In this document: piece by piece, positions 33,328 through 41,287 of the stretch
Layout of the letters: each line of letters begins with the position of its first letter
Position numbering within the stretch: the first letter of the stretch is position 1
Assembly: GCA_024710405.1 (NCBI GenBank)
Contig: JANJUV010000010.1
Location: 1-64,000 of the forward strand
Source of the DNA: Bacteroidales bacterium
GTDB taxonomy: Bacteria > Bacteroidota > Bacteroidia > Bacteroidales > F082
Length of the DNA stretch: 64,000 nucleotides
Direction: 5' to 3'
The notes under the pieces: model-generated
Database searches by the model: none
What the model was told of the DNA's origin: nothing
What the model saw: the letters and a program-made list of their open reading frames with translations, nothing else
Program-made: the position numbers and the translations under genes

Positions 33328-33570
33328 ATGAAGAAATTAGCATTAAGTCTCGCATTGATCGCTTTCCTGGCCTTTGGAGCCGCCTCTGTACAAACCGTTG
33401 TAGCTGCCACCACCGGCATCGAAATGGCAAGAATGGATGACGATAAGAAGAAGGATGATGAGAAGAAAGCAACCAAGAAAGATGATAAGGCCAAAAAAGG
33501 TGACTGTACAACCAAGAAAAGCTGCTGCAGTTCAGAAAAGAAAAGTGGTTGCGACGACGACAAAAAATAA
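33328..33570 (+). CDS. Small exported Lys/Asp/Cys-rich protein
   Basis: The 80-residue product has a clear signal peptide (1-26, cleavage near VVAA) and a mature part made mostly of Lys and Asp with a cysteine cluster CCSS and two further cysteines (Cys60, Cys74 by my count) near the end. It is too simple to show a fold and would be disordered. The alternating acidic and basic residues plus cysteines could bind metal. It lies 154 bp from, and divergent to, the two-component system, and ends at a good terminator, so it is a compact single gene and a candidate target of that regulator. Similar small peptides occur in other Bacteroidota. Confidence 0.8.
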   Translation: MKKLALSLALIAFLAFGAASVQTVVAATTGIEMARMDDDKKKDDEKKATKKDDKAKKGDCTTKKSCCSSEKKSGCDDDKK

Positions 33571-33612
33571 TTTTCAAGATACGACCAAACGTTTTGTTTT
33601 AATTTGGTTTGG

Positions 33613-33643
33613 GCCTTCCGATGTGAATCGGGGGGCTTTTTTT
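33613..33643 (+). terminator. Rho-independent terminator after Lys/Asp/Cys-rich gene
   Basis: GCCTTCCGAT and ATCGGGGGGC pair through ten positions (two G-T wobbles) around a GTGA loop and are followed by seven T residues. Confidence 0.8.
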
Positions 33644-33732
33644 ATGCAACTGATATACTTAACGATTTAAAAACAACAATTATTCCGGCATCTGATTAAT
33701 GGAGCTACATTCCATACCACGTCCGAATAACC

Positions 33733-33740
33733 TATTTTTG
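33733..33740 (+). promoter_or_regulatory. Predicted -7 element (TATTTTTG) that sets osmC-like start
   Basis: TATTTTTG lies 16 bp before the ATG at 33756 and inside the longer frame from 33699, so the later start is used. Confidence 0.6.
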
Positions 33741-33755
33741 TCCAAAATTACAACC

Positions 33756-34172
33756 ATGCATTCATTTAATATTCACTATACTTCTGAGCTCAGAACCGAG
33801 ATGACACACCTTCAGTCGGGTACCATAGTTGTCACTGATGCCCCGGTGGACAATAAAGGCAAAGGCGAAACTTTTTCTCCGACTGATCTGGTGGCTTCAT
33901 CATTATGTAGTTGCATGATGACGATTATGGGGATTTCGGGCCGCGAACACGGATTCAGTATCGACGGAGCCGAAGCCAAAGTTACTAAGGTAATGGCATC
34001 AGACCCAAGGCGTATTGCTGAAGTAATCATCGAAATTGATTTTCCGGATTTTCCATACACCGAGCGCCACCTCAGGATAATTGAACATATCTCCAGAAAT
34101 TGCCCGGTTGCACTGAGCCTTCATCCGGATTTGAAACAGACAATAAAGCTCAATTTCAAGCAAAACAGTTGA
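33756..34172 (+). CDS. OsmC-family peroxiredoxin-like protein
   Basis: The ATG at 33756 (MHSFNIHYTSELRTEM) is chosen over 33699 because a -7 element sits between them; the product is then 138 residues. The OsmC fold is shown by FSPTDLVASSLCSCMMTIMG, containing the first redox cysteine, and ISRNCPVALSLHPD, containing the second. These Cys residues reduce organic hydroperoxides in OsmC and Ohr proteins. The protein is of the YhfA-like branch, whose substrate is less clear. A thioesterase gene follows after 2 bp. Confidence 0.88.
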   Translation: MHSFNIHYTSELRTEMTHLQSGTIVVTDAPVDNKGKGETFSPTDLVASSLCSCMMTIMGISGREHGFSIDGAEAKVTKVMASDPRRIAEVIIEIDFPDFPYTERHLRIIEHISRNCPVALSLHPDLKQTIKLNFKQNS

Positions 34173-34174
34173 TT

Positions 34175-34555
34175 ATGAATACAAAGATCACTCCCGGGTT
34201 GAAAGGCATGCAGGAAATGACCGTTACGGAAAGCGATACGGCCAGTCGTTATGGTTCAGGCCTGGTAGACGTTTTCGCTACCCCGGCAATGGTTGCCTTC
34301 ATGGAAACCACAGCCATGAAAAGTGTTGCTGAACTGCTTCCTGAGAATGCCATAACTGTTGGAACTGCTGTAAACATAAGGCATCTGAGGGCTTCACCTG
34401 TTGGGCATAAACTGCGCTGTGAAAGTCAGGTGACCGAAAGTACCGGACGAAAGATAGAATTTGAAGTACTGGTTTTTGATGATGGTATTCTTGTTGGTCA
34501 TGGCTCACACACCCGTTACATAGTTGATAAAGATGAATTTCTCAAACAAATATAG
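34175..34555 (+). CDS. FlK-like hotdog thioesterase
   Basis: The frame is open from 34100, but the ATG at 34175, two bases after the OsmC stop, starts the domain and gives 126 residues. It is a single hotdog domain like fluoroacetyl-CoA thioesterase FlK and its relatives. Thr36, Glu44 and His70 (in ATPAM, FMETT and NIRHLRASPVG) have the same spacing as the FlK catalytic triad Thr42, Glu50 and His76. The natural substrate is probably an acyl-CoA; nothing points to fluoroacetate specifically. It is likely translated together with the OsmC-like protein. Confidence 0.84.
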   Translation: MNTKITPGLKGMQEMTVTESDTASRYGSGLVDVFATPAMVAFMETTAMKSVAELLPENAITVGTAVNIRHLRASPVGHKLRCESQVTESTGRKIEFEVLVFDDGILVGHGSHTRYIVDKDEFLKQI

Positions 34556-34558
34556 CCC

Positions 34559-34951
34559 ATGAAGCAAATCAAAGTGTTTTTTTTGGCATTTGCAGCAGCA
34601 CTTTTTCTGCTGACTACCTCGTGTCGGGAGGAAACAGAAGTTCCTGTTATTACATGCATTATGGCAACTGATACCCTGATTGCCCCACAAAATGTAACGG
34701 TTGAGTATCTCTTGAAAGCTGAGGGGGATTATGAAGTTGCCGTGTTTTATTATTATGGCATCGACGGATTGGTTGCCATTAGCAATCCGACAACGCCTTA
34801 TTTTGTCTCCATAGAATTACCTGTTGAAGCAACCATACATGCAGGATCGGAAGGCACAGTTAAAGAAGGGAATATCGAAATAAGCTACAAGGCATATAAT
34901 TCCGAAATCAGTTTTGAACGGATTACGGTTTGTAGTCAGGAAAAACCGTAA
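34559..34951 (+). CDS. Hypothetical lipoprotein
   Basis: The 130-residue protein begins with a signal and the lipobox TTSC (Cys22). The body is beta-rich with repeated Val, Tyr and Thr and two further cysteines (TCIM and VCSQ), like a small immunoglobulin-type domain. No family is recognised. It starts 3 bp after the thioesterase stop and may belong to the same transcript. It converges on the GH13 gene, whose stop lies 8 bp away. Confidence 0.65.
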   Translation: MKQIKVFFLAFAAALFLLTTSCREETEVPVITCIMATDTLIAPQNVTVEYLLKAEGDYEVAVFYYYGIDGLVAISNPTTPYFVSIELPVEATIHAGSEGTVKEGNIEISYKAYNSEISFERITVCSQEKP

Positions 34952-34959
34952 GCGGCAGC

Positions 34960-37767
34960 TCAGCGGACAAACTTCAACAGTTCGCGGTTATTTCTGCTTT
35001 TAATTTCCAACAGATACATTCCAGGTGATAGTTCGGGATTAAAGGTTAAGCTGTGCAGGCCTTTTTCAAATCGCTTGTCAAGCAGCTGTTCCACTTTTTG
35101 GCCCGAAATGCTGAGCAGGCTGATGGTATAATTATCGGCAGATGGAACATCGAGGTCAACATAGATGGTGCCACTGGATGGATTCGGCCACAGTCTGCTG
35201 TTCGTGTTCATGTCTTCTATAGGTTCGCCAATGCCCACAAACGAAGGCCAGTCAAGCTTTTGTGTGGTATAAATCCTGAATTCTCCGGGCTGAAGGTTGA
35301 TAGGATCGGAGGTGTTGGCCACATTCAGTGTGCTGTTGTTGTAATAGTCATACCATGCACCTGTTGCCGTAAACTGAGGATTGATGTCGGCAGCGGTTAC
35401 GCCAAAGTTGCCCAGGATTATCACTGACATGTCCGGATGAATCAGGCTGATGCGTTTCATGGCACCGGCGGTAGTCATGGTAATATTTTCTGTTTTGAAC
35501 ACATCATGTGATTTGCGTAGTGCAATCAAAGAACTGTAATACAGGTACAATTGTCTTCTGTCGAACTGTTGATAATAATTCCATCGTATGGGCTTTGGAC
35601 AAACACGGCATGGTTCGTCAATGCTCACATCATATCCCAGTTCCCCAAATTGCCAGATCATTTTCGGGCCGGGGACGAGCAGGAAAAACGCTGCTGCCAT
35701 AGCGTTGCGCTTCAAGCCAATATCCAGTTTTTTCACATCGTGCCACTGGTTTGATGAATTTCCGTACGTGATGTTTTTAAACATGAGTCTTTCTTCATCG
35801 TGACTTTCCATATAGCCAACCAGATGGGGTTTTGACCACCCGCGCTGTTTGTAGGAAACACCCGAGAAATTCGAATTCGCATTCCAACCCATGGTGGCTT
35901 CGTTGTAGCTGTGGTTCATATTTCCCCAAAGCATCATGCCATAGTTGGAGAGTTCAATTTCTTCGGAGTTCTCGGCAAAGTGCTCAAGGATTACATAAGC
36001 ATTGTCATTCACATCCCAGATACGATCGGCCATACGTTTGAGAATGGCAACGCGGGTAGCATCATATTGCGATCCTTCCCAACCCGACTGCACATTGGTG
36101 AACCCTTTGGTGAAGTCGAACCTGAATCCGTCCACTTTGAACTCTTCGAGCCAAAAGGCATTCACACGGTCAACAAATTGTTGTGTATGAATACTTAAGT
36201 GATCAAAGTCATAACCCCAGCAATAAGGTGGGTGCGGACAAGTCTGGTTGTACCAGGGATTTTGTGCTGTGGGTTGGCCATATTCGCCGGCCGTGGGGTC
36301 GAAATACATCTGTACCAGCGGCGATTGACCGTAAGAATGGTTGAGCACCATATCAATGATAACAGCGATTCCTCTTTTATGGCATTCATCGATGAATCTT
36401 TTATAATCGTTTATGCGCCCGTAGGCTTTGTCGGTAGCGAAATAAAATGATGGATTGTAGCCCCATGAGTCGTTGCCTTCAAATTCGTTGATGGGCATAA
36501 GTTCAATTGCATTTACTCCGAGTTTTTCCAGATAATCCAGCGTATCTATCACTGTTTTGATGTCGCGTGTAGCCACAAAATCCCTGATATGGAGCTCATA
36601 AATAATCAGATCACCAGGATTGGGTGGGTTGAAATTTACCACCTCCCAGTTGTATTCTTCGCGTGCGGTTTGAAAAACAGAAGCAATTCCGGTTGTTTTG
36701 CCGGTGGGATAGGGAATGAGGTCAGGATAGGTCGTATTGCTGATATAACTGTCGTTCCAGGGATCTAAAATTTTGTGTGCATATGGGTCGGCAATTAGCA
36801 GTTCGCCATCGACAAGAAACTGATAAATATATTCGCGACTGGCTTCGAGGCCGTCAATTTCGAGCCAGTAGGTTGTCCCGTCGGGTGTTCGCTTCATATA
36901 GTTTGAATTGTCGAGTGCCCAGTTGTTGAAATCGCCGATGACAAAAACATGGTTTTTAAAAGGAGCAAATAGTGATAGAACAACTTTGTTGTCATTAATA
37001 TAGTTTACCCCATCAATAGTGCCGGCGGGCTTTTCGGCTACAGTCACGGGAGTGCGTACGAAACAGGCAAATGAATCAGCGACAATGCTTTCGGTACCGT
37101 ATGCCCTGGCAATAAACTTAAACGAACCATAATCTGCTGCATTGAAAGTATAATTAAGGCTTGTTGTGGTTGTAGCTGCAACTCTTTGATTATTAATCGT
37201 AAGCACAGTTGAATCTGCATCAAACGAGGCAACGGTTACCTGAATGGTTTCGTTAAGTTCGGCAAGTATCTGTTTTTGTTCGGGTGAAATGATACTGACA
37301 TTAAGTCCGCCTTCTGCAACATCGTAAAAGATATCGCCGTTCTGGGCAGTTTTTCCTTCAAGCCATGCACCGCCAACCTGTGTTCCTGAGCGGAACACAA
37401 AAGCCATTTTCAATATTGTTTCTCCGGCCGGCACACCATAATACTCGCGTATGGACGGTCCAATAGTCAGTGTGTACAGGTCGGTGGAAATCCTAGTCAG
37501 CTTTGCTTTAGGTATGTTTACACCCCAGTTGGCGACAACGTATTTCCAGTCGGAGCCGCTGCTGCTGTTGTTGGTGATCACACCGGTGTGGGCATACACA
37601 TCACCGGTGTAGCCTGCAAGGCCTCCACTGCCTTCAGCTGCATTGAATGTTATGATTACCTGTTGGTTATCAGTAGGAAACGGAGGGTCGGCCGTGATAA
37701 GCTGCGCCTGAGTTATTGTGGAAAACGACAGGGCCAATACAAAGAATAGGAATCGGATGGAGTTCAT
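34960..37767 (-). CDS. Secreted GH13 alpha-amylase-family enzyme with T9SS tail
   Basis: The 935-residue protein has a signal peptide (1-22). Two N-terminal beta domains, including one of the CBM48/E-set kind at about 258-350 (VFVIGDFNNWALDNSN), precede a GH13 barrel at about 385-800. GH13 regions are clear: VIIDMVLNHS, GFRFDF with the nucleophile Asp551, YVILEHF with the acid Glu595 and YMESHDEE with Asp657. The last 90 residues are a T9SS sorting domain (LWPNPSSGTIYVDL). It should hydrolyse alpha-1,4-glucans at the cell surface or outside. It lies next to the susC-susD locus, and a CAAnCGnTTG site sits upstream of its promoter. Confidence 0.94.
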   Translation of the reverse strand: MNSIRFLFFVLALSFSTITQAQLITADPPFPTDNQQVIITFNAAEGSGGLAGYTGDVYAHTGVITNNSSSGSDWKYVVANWGVNIPKAKLTRISTDLYTLTIGPSIREYYGVPAGETILKMAFVFRSGTQVGGAWLEGKTAQNGDIFYDVAEGGLNVSIISPEQKQILAELNETIQVTVASFDADSTVLTINNQRVAATTTTSLNYTFNAADYGSFKFIARAYGTESIVADSFACFVRTPVTVAEKPAGTIDGVNYINDNKVVLSLFAPFKNHVFVIGDFNNWALDNSNYMKRTPDGTTYWLEIDGLEASREYIYQFLVDGELLIADPYAHKILDPWNDSYISNTTYPDLIPYPTGKTTGIASVFQTAREEYNWEVVNFNPPNPGDLIIYELHIRDFVATRDIKTVIDTLDYLEKLGVNAIELMPINEFEGNDSWGYNPSFYFATDKAYGRINDYKRFIDECHKRGIAVIIDMVLNHSYGQSPLVQMYFDPTAGEYGQPTAQNPWYNQTCPHPPYCWGYDFDHLSIHTQQFVDRVNAFWLEEFKVDGFRFDFTKGFTNVQSGWEGSQYDATRVAILKRMADRIWDVNDNAYVILEHFAENSEEIELSNYGMMLWGNMNHSYNEATMGWNANSNFSGVSYKQRGWSKPHLVGYMESHDEERLMFKNITYGNSSNQWHDVKKLDIGLKRNAMAAAFFLLVPGPKMIWQFGELGYDVSIDEPCRVCPKPIRWNYYQQFDRRQLYLYYSSLIALRKSHDVFKTENITMTTAGAMKRISLIHPDMSVIILGNFGVTAADINPQFTATGAWYDYYNNSTLNVANTSDPINLQPGEFRIYTTQKLDWPSFVGIGEPIEDMNTNSRLWPNPSSGTIYVDLDVPSADNYTISLLSISGQKVEQLLDKRFEKGLHSLTFNPELSPGMYLLEIKSRNNRELLKFVR

Positions 37768-37792
37768 GCTACTGCTGATTTAGGTTAGACTA

Positions 37793-37800
37793 CAAAGATA
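37793..37800 (-). promoter_or_regulatory. Predicted -7 element (TATCTTTG) of GH13 gene
   Basis: TATCTTTG on the minus strand, 25 bp before the GH13 ATG. The proposed regulator site lies exactly 55 bp further upstream, the same spacing as at susC. Confidence 0.65.
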
Positions 37801-37853
37801 ACAATCTGCCAGCGATAAAGTTGTGGTTAGCCTAAAACTAAGCTATGCTTATG

Positions 37854-37867
37854 TGCAAACGGTTGCA
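37854..37867. promoter_or_regulatory. Putative LacI-family operator upstream of GH13 gene
   Basis: TGCAAACGGTTGCA is a near-perfect palindrome around a central CG, with arms TGCAA and TTGCA. The core CAANCGNTTG occurs also upstream of susC and the MFS gene. It lies 87-100 bp upstream of the GH13 ATG. Confidence 0.6.
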
Positions 37868-37930
37868 AGTCCCAATCTGACAGCAACTGGATGGATCGTT
37901 ATTAAACCTCAATGTCCGGTTTGTGCCTGT

Positions 37931-39334
37931 TCAAGTGAGTTCAAAAGTTTCTCCGGGTGCAGGTACTTCAACTTTCCTGAAGCCATTCTTTTTCAGTTGT
38001 TTTTGAAAGAATTTCTGTGCCTCTGGATCGCCATGAACGAGGAAGGTTTTGCGGATGCTTTTGGGTTGCTGACATTGCAGAAACCTGAGCATTTCGGAAT
38101 AATCGGCATGTCCGCTGAAAGAATCAATCTTGTCAATACGGGCTTTTACCTCATGTGGAAATCCGAAAATGGATATGTTCCTGACTCCGGCAAGAAGTCG
38201 TGCCCCAAGCGTTTCGGGAGCGCAGTAACCTACAGCGAGTATAGTGTTGTTTGGATTACTGATATTATTTGCAAGATGGTGTTTGATGCGGCCGGCTTCC
38301 ATCATGCCCGATGCTGATATGATGACACAGGGTTCCTTGCTTTCGTTCAGTTTCTTGGATTGTTCAACCTTTGTGATGTATGTCAGACTGGAGAACCCGA
38401 AAGGGTCAGGATCGTCGGATATAACTTCGAGCACATCTGCATTGAAACATTCGGGGTGCATCCTGAATATTTCGGTGGCGTTTACGGCCAGCGGGCTGTC
38501 CACATATATTTTAACGCGTGGAAGCTTACCTTCGTTATAAAAGTTGTTCAATACATAAACAAGTTCCTGAGTGCGCCCGATGGCAAAGGATGGAATGATG
38601 AGTTTTCCTTTTTGAACCACACAGGTCTGGTGAATGATCTGCAGCAGCCTTCCTTCCGACGCAATATTGTCTTCATGCAATCTGTCGCCATAGGTTGATT
38701 CACAGATCAGGTAGTCGCAAGCAGGGAAAGGGTCGGGTGGAATAAGGATGCGGTTAGTTTCCCTGCCAATATCGCCGGTATAAGCTATAGTGGTGGATTT
38801 GTCCTTTTCGGTTATCCGGATATTTGCCACGGCACTTCCGAGAAGATGCCCTGTGTAGGTGAAGCTTACTGTGATTTCCTGATCAATTCTGAATTTTCTG
38901 TTGTAAGAAACACCTATAAAGAGCTCCATACATTTTTGGGCGTCCTGCTTGGTGTAGATTGGTTCAACGGGAGGGAGGCCTTGTCTTAATCTTTTTTTAT
39001 TAAACCAACGGGTATCATGTTCCTGTATAAAACCACTGTCGGCCAACATGATGGCACAAAGGTCGCGCGTGGCATGGGTGCAGATCACCGAGCCCCTGAA
39101 TCCTTGTTTGTAAAAATAGGGGATCATGCCGGAATGGTCGATGTGGGCATGGGTGAGGATGATGTGGTCCACAGAGGCCGGATCGATACCGGGTTTACGG
39201 TTTTTTTCGTCCGTAGCAAGCCCTTTTCCCTGAAAGCTGCCGCAATCAAGCAGGAGTTTTTTGCCGGTTGGGGTTGTCAGGAGGTGTTTGCTTCCCGTTA
39301 CTTCCTGTGCTGCACCCAGAAAAGTGATTTTCAT
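37931..39334 (-). CDS. MBL-fold beta-CASP ribonuclease-like protein
   Basis: The 467-residue protein has a metallo-beta-lactamase fold with the zinc motif THAHIDHSG (His62, His64, Asp66, His67) and a following beta-CASP domain, with the C-terminal zinc/active-site part FSGHADYSEML. This is the layout of CPSF73-like RNA-processing nucleases and of the general bacterial MBL exoribonuclease group. It is cytoplasmic. Its position between the GH13 gene and susF does not by itself imply a role in glycan use; it may be a housekeeping RNase. A CGCAAAG repeat lies just upstream. Confidence 0.88.
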   Translation of the reverse strand: MKITFLGAAQEVTGSKHLLTTPTGKKLLLDCGSFQGKGLATDEKNRKPGIDPASVDHIILTHAHIDHSGMIPYFYKQGFRGSVICTHATRDLCAIMLADSGFIQEHDTRWFNKKRLRQGLPPVEPIYTKQDAQKCMELFIGVSYNRKFRIDQEITVSFTYTGHLLGSAVANIRITEKDKSTTIAYTGDIGRETNRILIPPDPFPACDYLICESTYGDRLHEDNIASEGRLLQIIHQTCVVQKGKLIIPSFAIGRTQELVYVLNNFYNEGKLPRVKIYVDSPLAVNATEIFRMHPECFNADVLEVISDDPDPFGFSSLTYITKVEQSKKLNESKEPCVIISASGMMEAGRIKHHLANNISNPNNTILAVGYCAPETLGARLLAGVRNISIFGFPHEVKARIDKIDSFSGHADYSEMLRFLQCQQPKSIRKTFLVHGDPEAQKFFQKQLKKNGFRKVEVPAPGETFELT

Positions 39335-39384
39335 ATGAATTTATGTTTCTTAAGTACCGTAAAGGTACGGCTAATTTGTTTTTA

Positions 39385-39527
39385 ACCGCAAAGAACACAA
39401 AGGAGGCGCAAAGGACGCAGAGAAATATATGAATTACCCAACACTTTGCCAGACACATGCCCTTAGCGAACTTTGCGGTTGTTTCATTTGCGCATTCTGC
39501 GGTAAATATCGTTGCGCACTTTGCGGT
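39385..39527. repeat. CGCAAAG-family intergenic repeat, copy C
   Basis: The largest copy: ACCGCAAAG at 39385-39393 followed by ACACAAAG, GCGCAAAG and ACGCAGAG units, and then CTTTGCGGT (39471-39479), TTCTGCGGT and CTTTGCGGT (39519-39527). The left and right parts are inverted to each other, so it can fold as nested hairpins. Confidence 0.85.
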
Positions 39528-39610
39528 TAAACATGATTTTCTTACAACACTATTTTTATGAATTTCGTTTCCGGGGAGTTTACATGTAGTCCCAATGGAT
39601 CATACGAACG

Positions 39611-39640
39611 AAAAAAAAGACCGCCCCGGGAGGGCGGCCT
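39611..39640 (-). terminator. Rho-independent terminator after susF-like gene
   Basis: On the minus strand the stem CCGCCC/GGGCGG with a five-base loop (39621-39637) is followed by eight T residues. It lies 25 bp downstream of the susF-like stop, so it ends the susC-susD-susF transcript. Confidence 0.85.
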
Positions 39641-39665
39641 TTGATGAAAATCCTTTGACATCTGC

Positions 39666-41225
39666 TTATTTAGCAGGTGCAATTGTATAGGTCAGAGCTG
39701 TTGTGTTTACTGTTATCACATAATCACCAGCTGCATCCGGACATGGGATAGCGGCCGGATCTGGTTCTGATTCGGTCGGACGGAATACCAGTGGCCCGCC
39801 GGTTGATGTTCCGGTGCCATCTGTTCCGTATTGTGGTGCCCATTGTCCGAGGGTGGTGATAAATTTGATGTATTTACCGGCACCTCCGAGGGTTGTGGTG
39901 ATGGTGTAGTTGCCGTCTGTTCCGGTCAACGGAAGCGCTGCGGTGTTGTCCCAACCGGCCAGTGAGCCATCGCCAAGGATATAAAGTTCGGGAGCAGCAC
40001 CGGCAGGATTGATGGTAAAGGTTTTGACATCGGCTACAGCATCAATGTGGAAGGTAATATCATAAACACCACCATCTACTTTAGGAACAAAGTTTCCATC
40101 GCCGTTTGTTTCAAAGTCGTCAGCAGCGAGGCCTGCCATAACAACCTGAGGATATCCAAAGGAGAGACCATTCCAGTCGGCACCTTCACGGATTTTGAAA
40201 CCACCGCCTTCAATGGCAAATTCAATGTTGCTCCATGTCCATGTGTAGTTGGTTTCGTTTTCAACAACGGGTTTGTGGAGTTGGTAACCATTTTCCCATC
40301 CCCAAGAAGCGCCGTCAACGATCAGGCTGCCGCCGATAAGGCCGAGCTCTGTATCAGTATAGTTGAATGCATCGAGTTCGCCTGTTTTGGTGAGGGTTGC
40401 AGCATAACCTGTTCCGAGTGTCCAAACTATTTTGGCTGTGTACTTTCCGCCGGTTTCATTGGCAATATTGTTGCCGCCGGGAACGAGGGCATTTACTGCA
40501 CCTCCGTAGTTGGTGTTCACGCGAACGCCTACAACACCTTCTCCAAGGTCAACGTTGTCATCAATAACAACTTTCCATCCGCCTGAATAGCGGAATTTGA
40601 AGTCAGCTTTTGTAAGCGCTACATCGGTGAGTTCAAAAGTCATGGTGTTCATGTCGAAACCACCGGCAGGCATTTGGGTGTCGCCGCCCCAGCCACCCGG
40701 GGTAGCAGCGCCGATAAGGCCCCAGTACTGAACCGGAACAACAACTGCGATTCCGAGTTCGGTATCGTAAACTACATGGTAGAGACCGTCAGCAGGAACT
40801 TTGAAAGCTGTTTCTGTTTCGGCAACTGCGCCGCGCCAGAAATCGAGCTTGGGTTCATCGTTGATACGGTCAGCTTCACCAACCACTGCCCAGTTGGCTC
40901 CCGGACCGTATGTAGTGCGAGTTGCACCGGCAACTTTAACAATGTTGAATCCCGGGTCACCGGCTTTGAGGGTGATAAACAATTCGAGCAGCTGAGCGCG
41001 GTCTGTCTGGTTCACCTCGTTGCGGGTGGCCTTCATCATGCCTTTGGCATCGAAGTCAGCAAATGGAGTGCTTCCTCCTTTAACATAGATTCCGTCGAGA
41101 ACGATTACCGGAGGGTTATCATCATCGTCGTCATCGTCCTTTTTGCAGGCAGAAACAACCAGGGCAAATGCCAAAAGCACTGTCCATGAGAGTTTGAATG
41201 CACTTAAAAAACTACTTTTCTTCAT
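39666..41225 (-). CDS. SusF/SusE-like surface glycan-binding lipoprotein
   Basis: The 519-residue protein has a lipobox (VVSAC, Cys27), followed by an Asp-rich run typical of Bacteroidota surface-exposed lipoproteins (DDDDDDD). It is made of several beta-sandwich units; the later ones read like SusF/SusE starch-binding modules (for example LYILGDGSLAGWDNT, then YIKFITTLGQWAPQYG). It is co-directional with susD, 62 bp downstream, and the terminator lies behind it. It should sit on the outer face of the outer membrane and bind maltooligosaccharides for the SusC/D complex. It may cover both the SusE and the SusF roles, as only one such gene is present. Confidence 0.88.
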   Translation of the reverse strand: MKKSSFLSAFKLSWTVLLAFALVVSACKKDDDDDDDNPPVIVLDGIYVKGGSTPFADFDAKGMMKATRNEVNQTDRAQLLELFITLKAGDPGFNIVKVAGATRTTYGPGANWAVVGEADRINDEPKLDFWRGAVAETETAFKVPADGLYHVVYDTELGIAVVVPVQYWGLIGAATPGGWGGDTQMPAGGFDMNTMTFELTDVALTKADFKFRYSGGWKVVIDDNVDLGEGVVGVRVNTNYGGAVNALVPGGNNIANETGGKYTAKIVWTLGTGYAATLTKTGELDAFNYTDTELGLIGGSLIVDGASWGWENGYQLHKPVVENETNYTWTWSNIEFAIEGGGFKIREGADWNGLSFGYPQVVMAGLAADDFETNGDGNFVPKVDGGVYDITFHIDAVADVKTFTINPAGAAPELYILGDGSLAGWDNTAALPLTGTDGNYTITTTLGGAGKYIKFITTLGQWAPQYGTDGTGTSTGGPLVFRPTESEPDPAAIPCPDAAGDYVITVNTTALTYTIAPAK

Positions 41226-41287
41226 AGTGTTAATGATTTTAATTAGTGATTAAATAAGGGTTAATTGTTTGAATGCAAAAATAATAA

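Larger units (their letters stand above)
39335..39665. other. Intergenic region holding repeat copy C and a terminator
   Basis: The 331 bp between the MBL gene and the susF-like gene contain the CGCAAAG repeat and, next to the susF stop, the terminator at 39611-39640. No gene is supported. Confidence 0.6.

Noticed and set aside
37931-39334. MBL/beta-CASP gene as part of the glycan locus
   Set aside because: No sugar-related motif and its family is RNA-processing; position alone is not enough.
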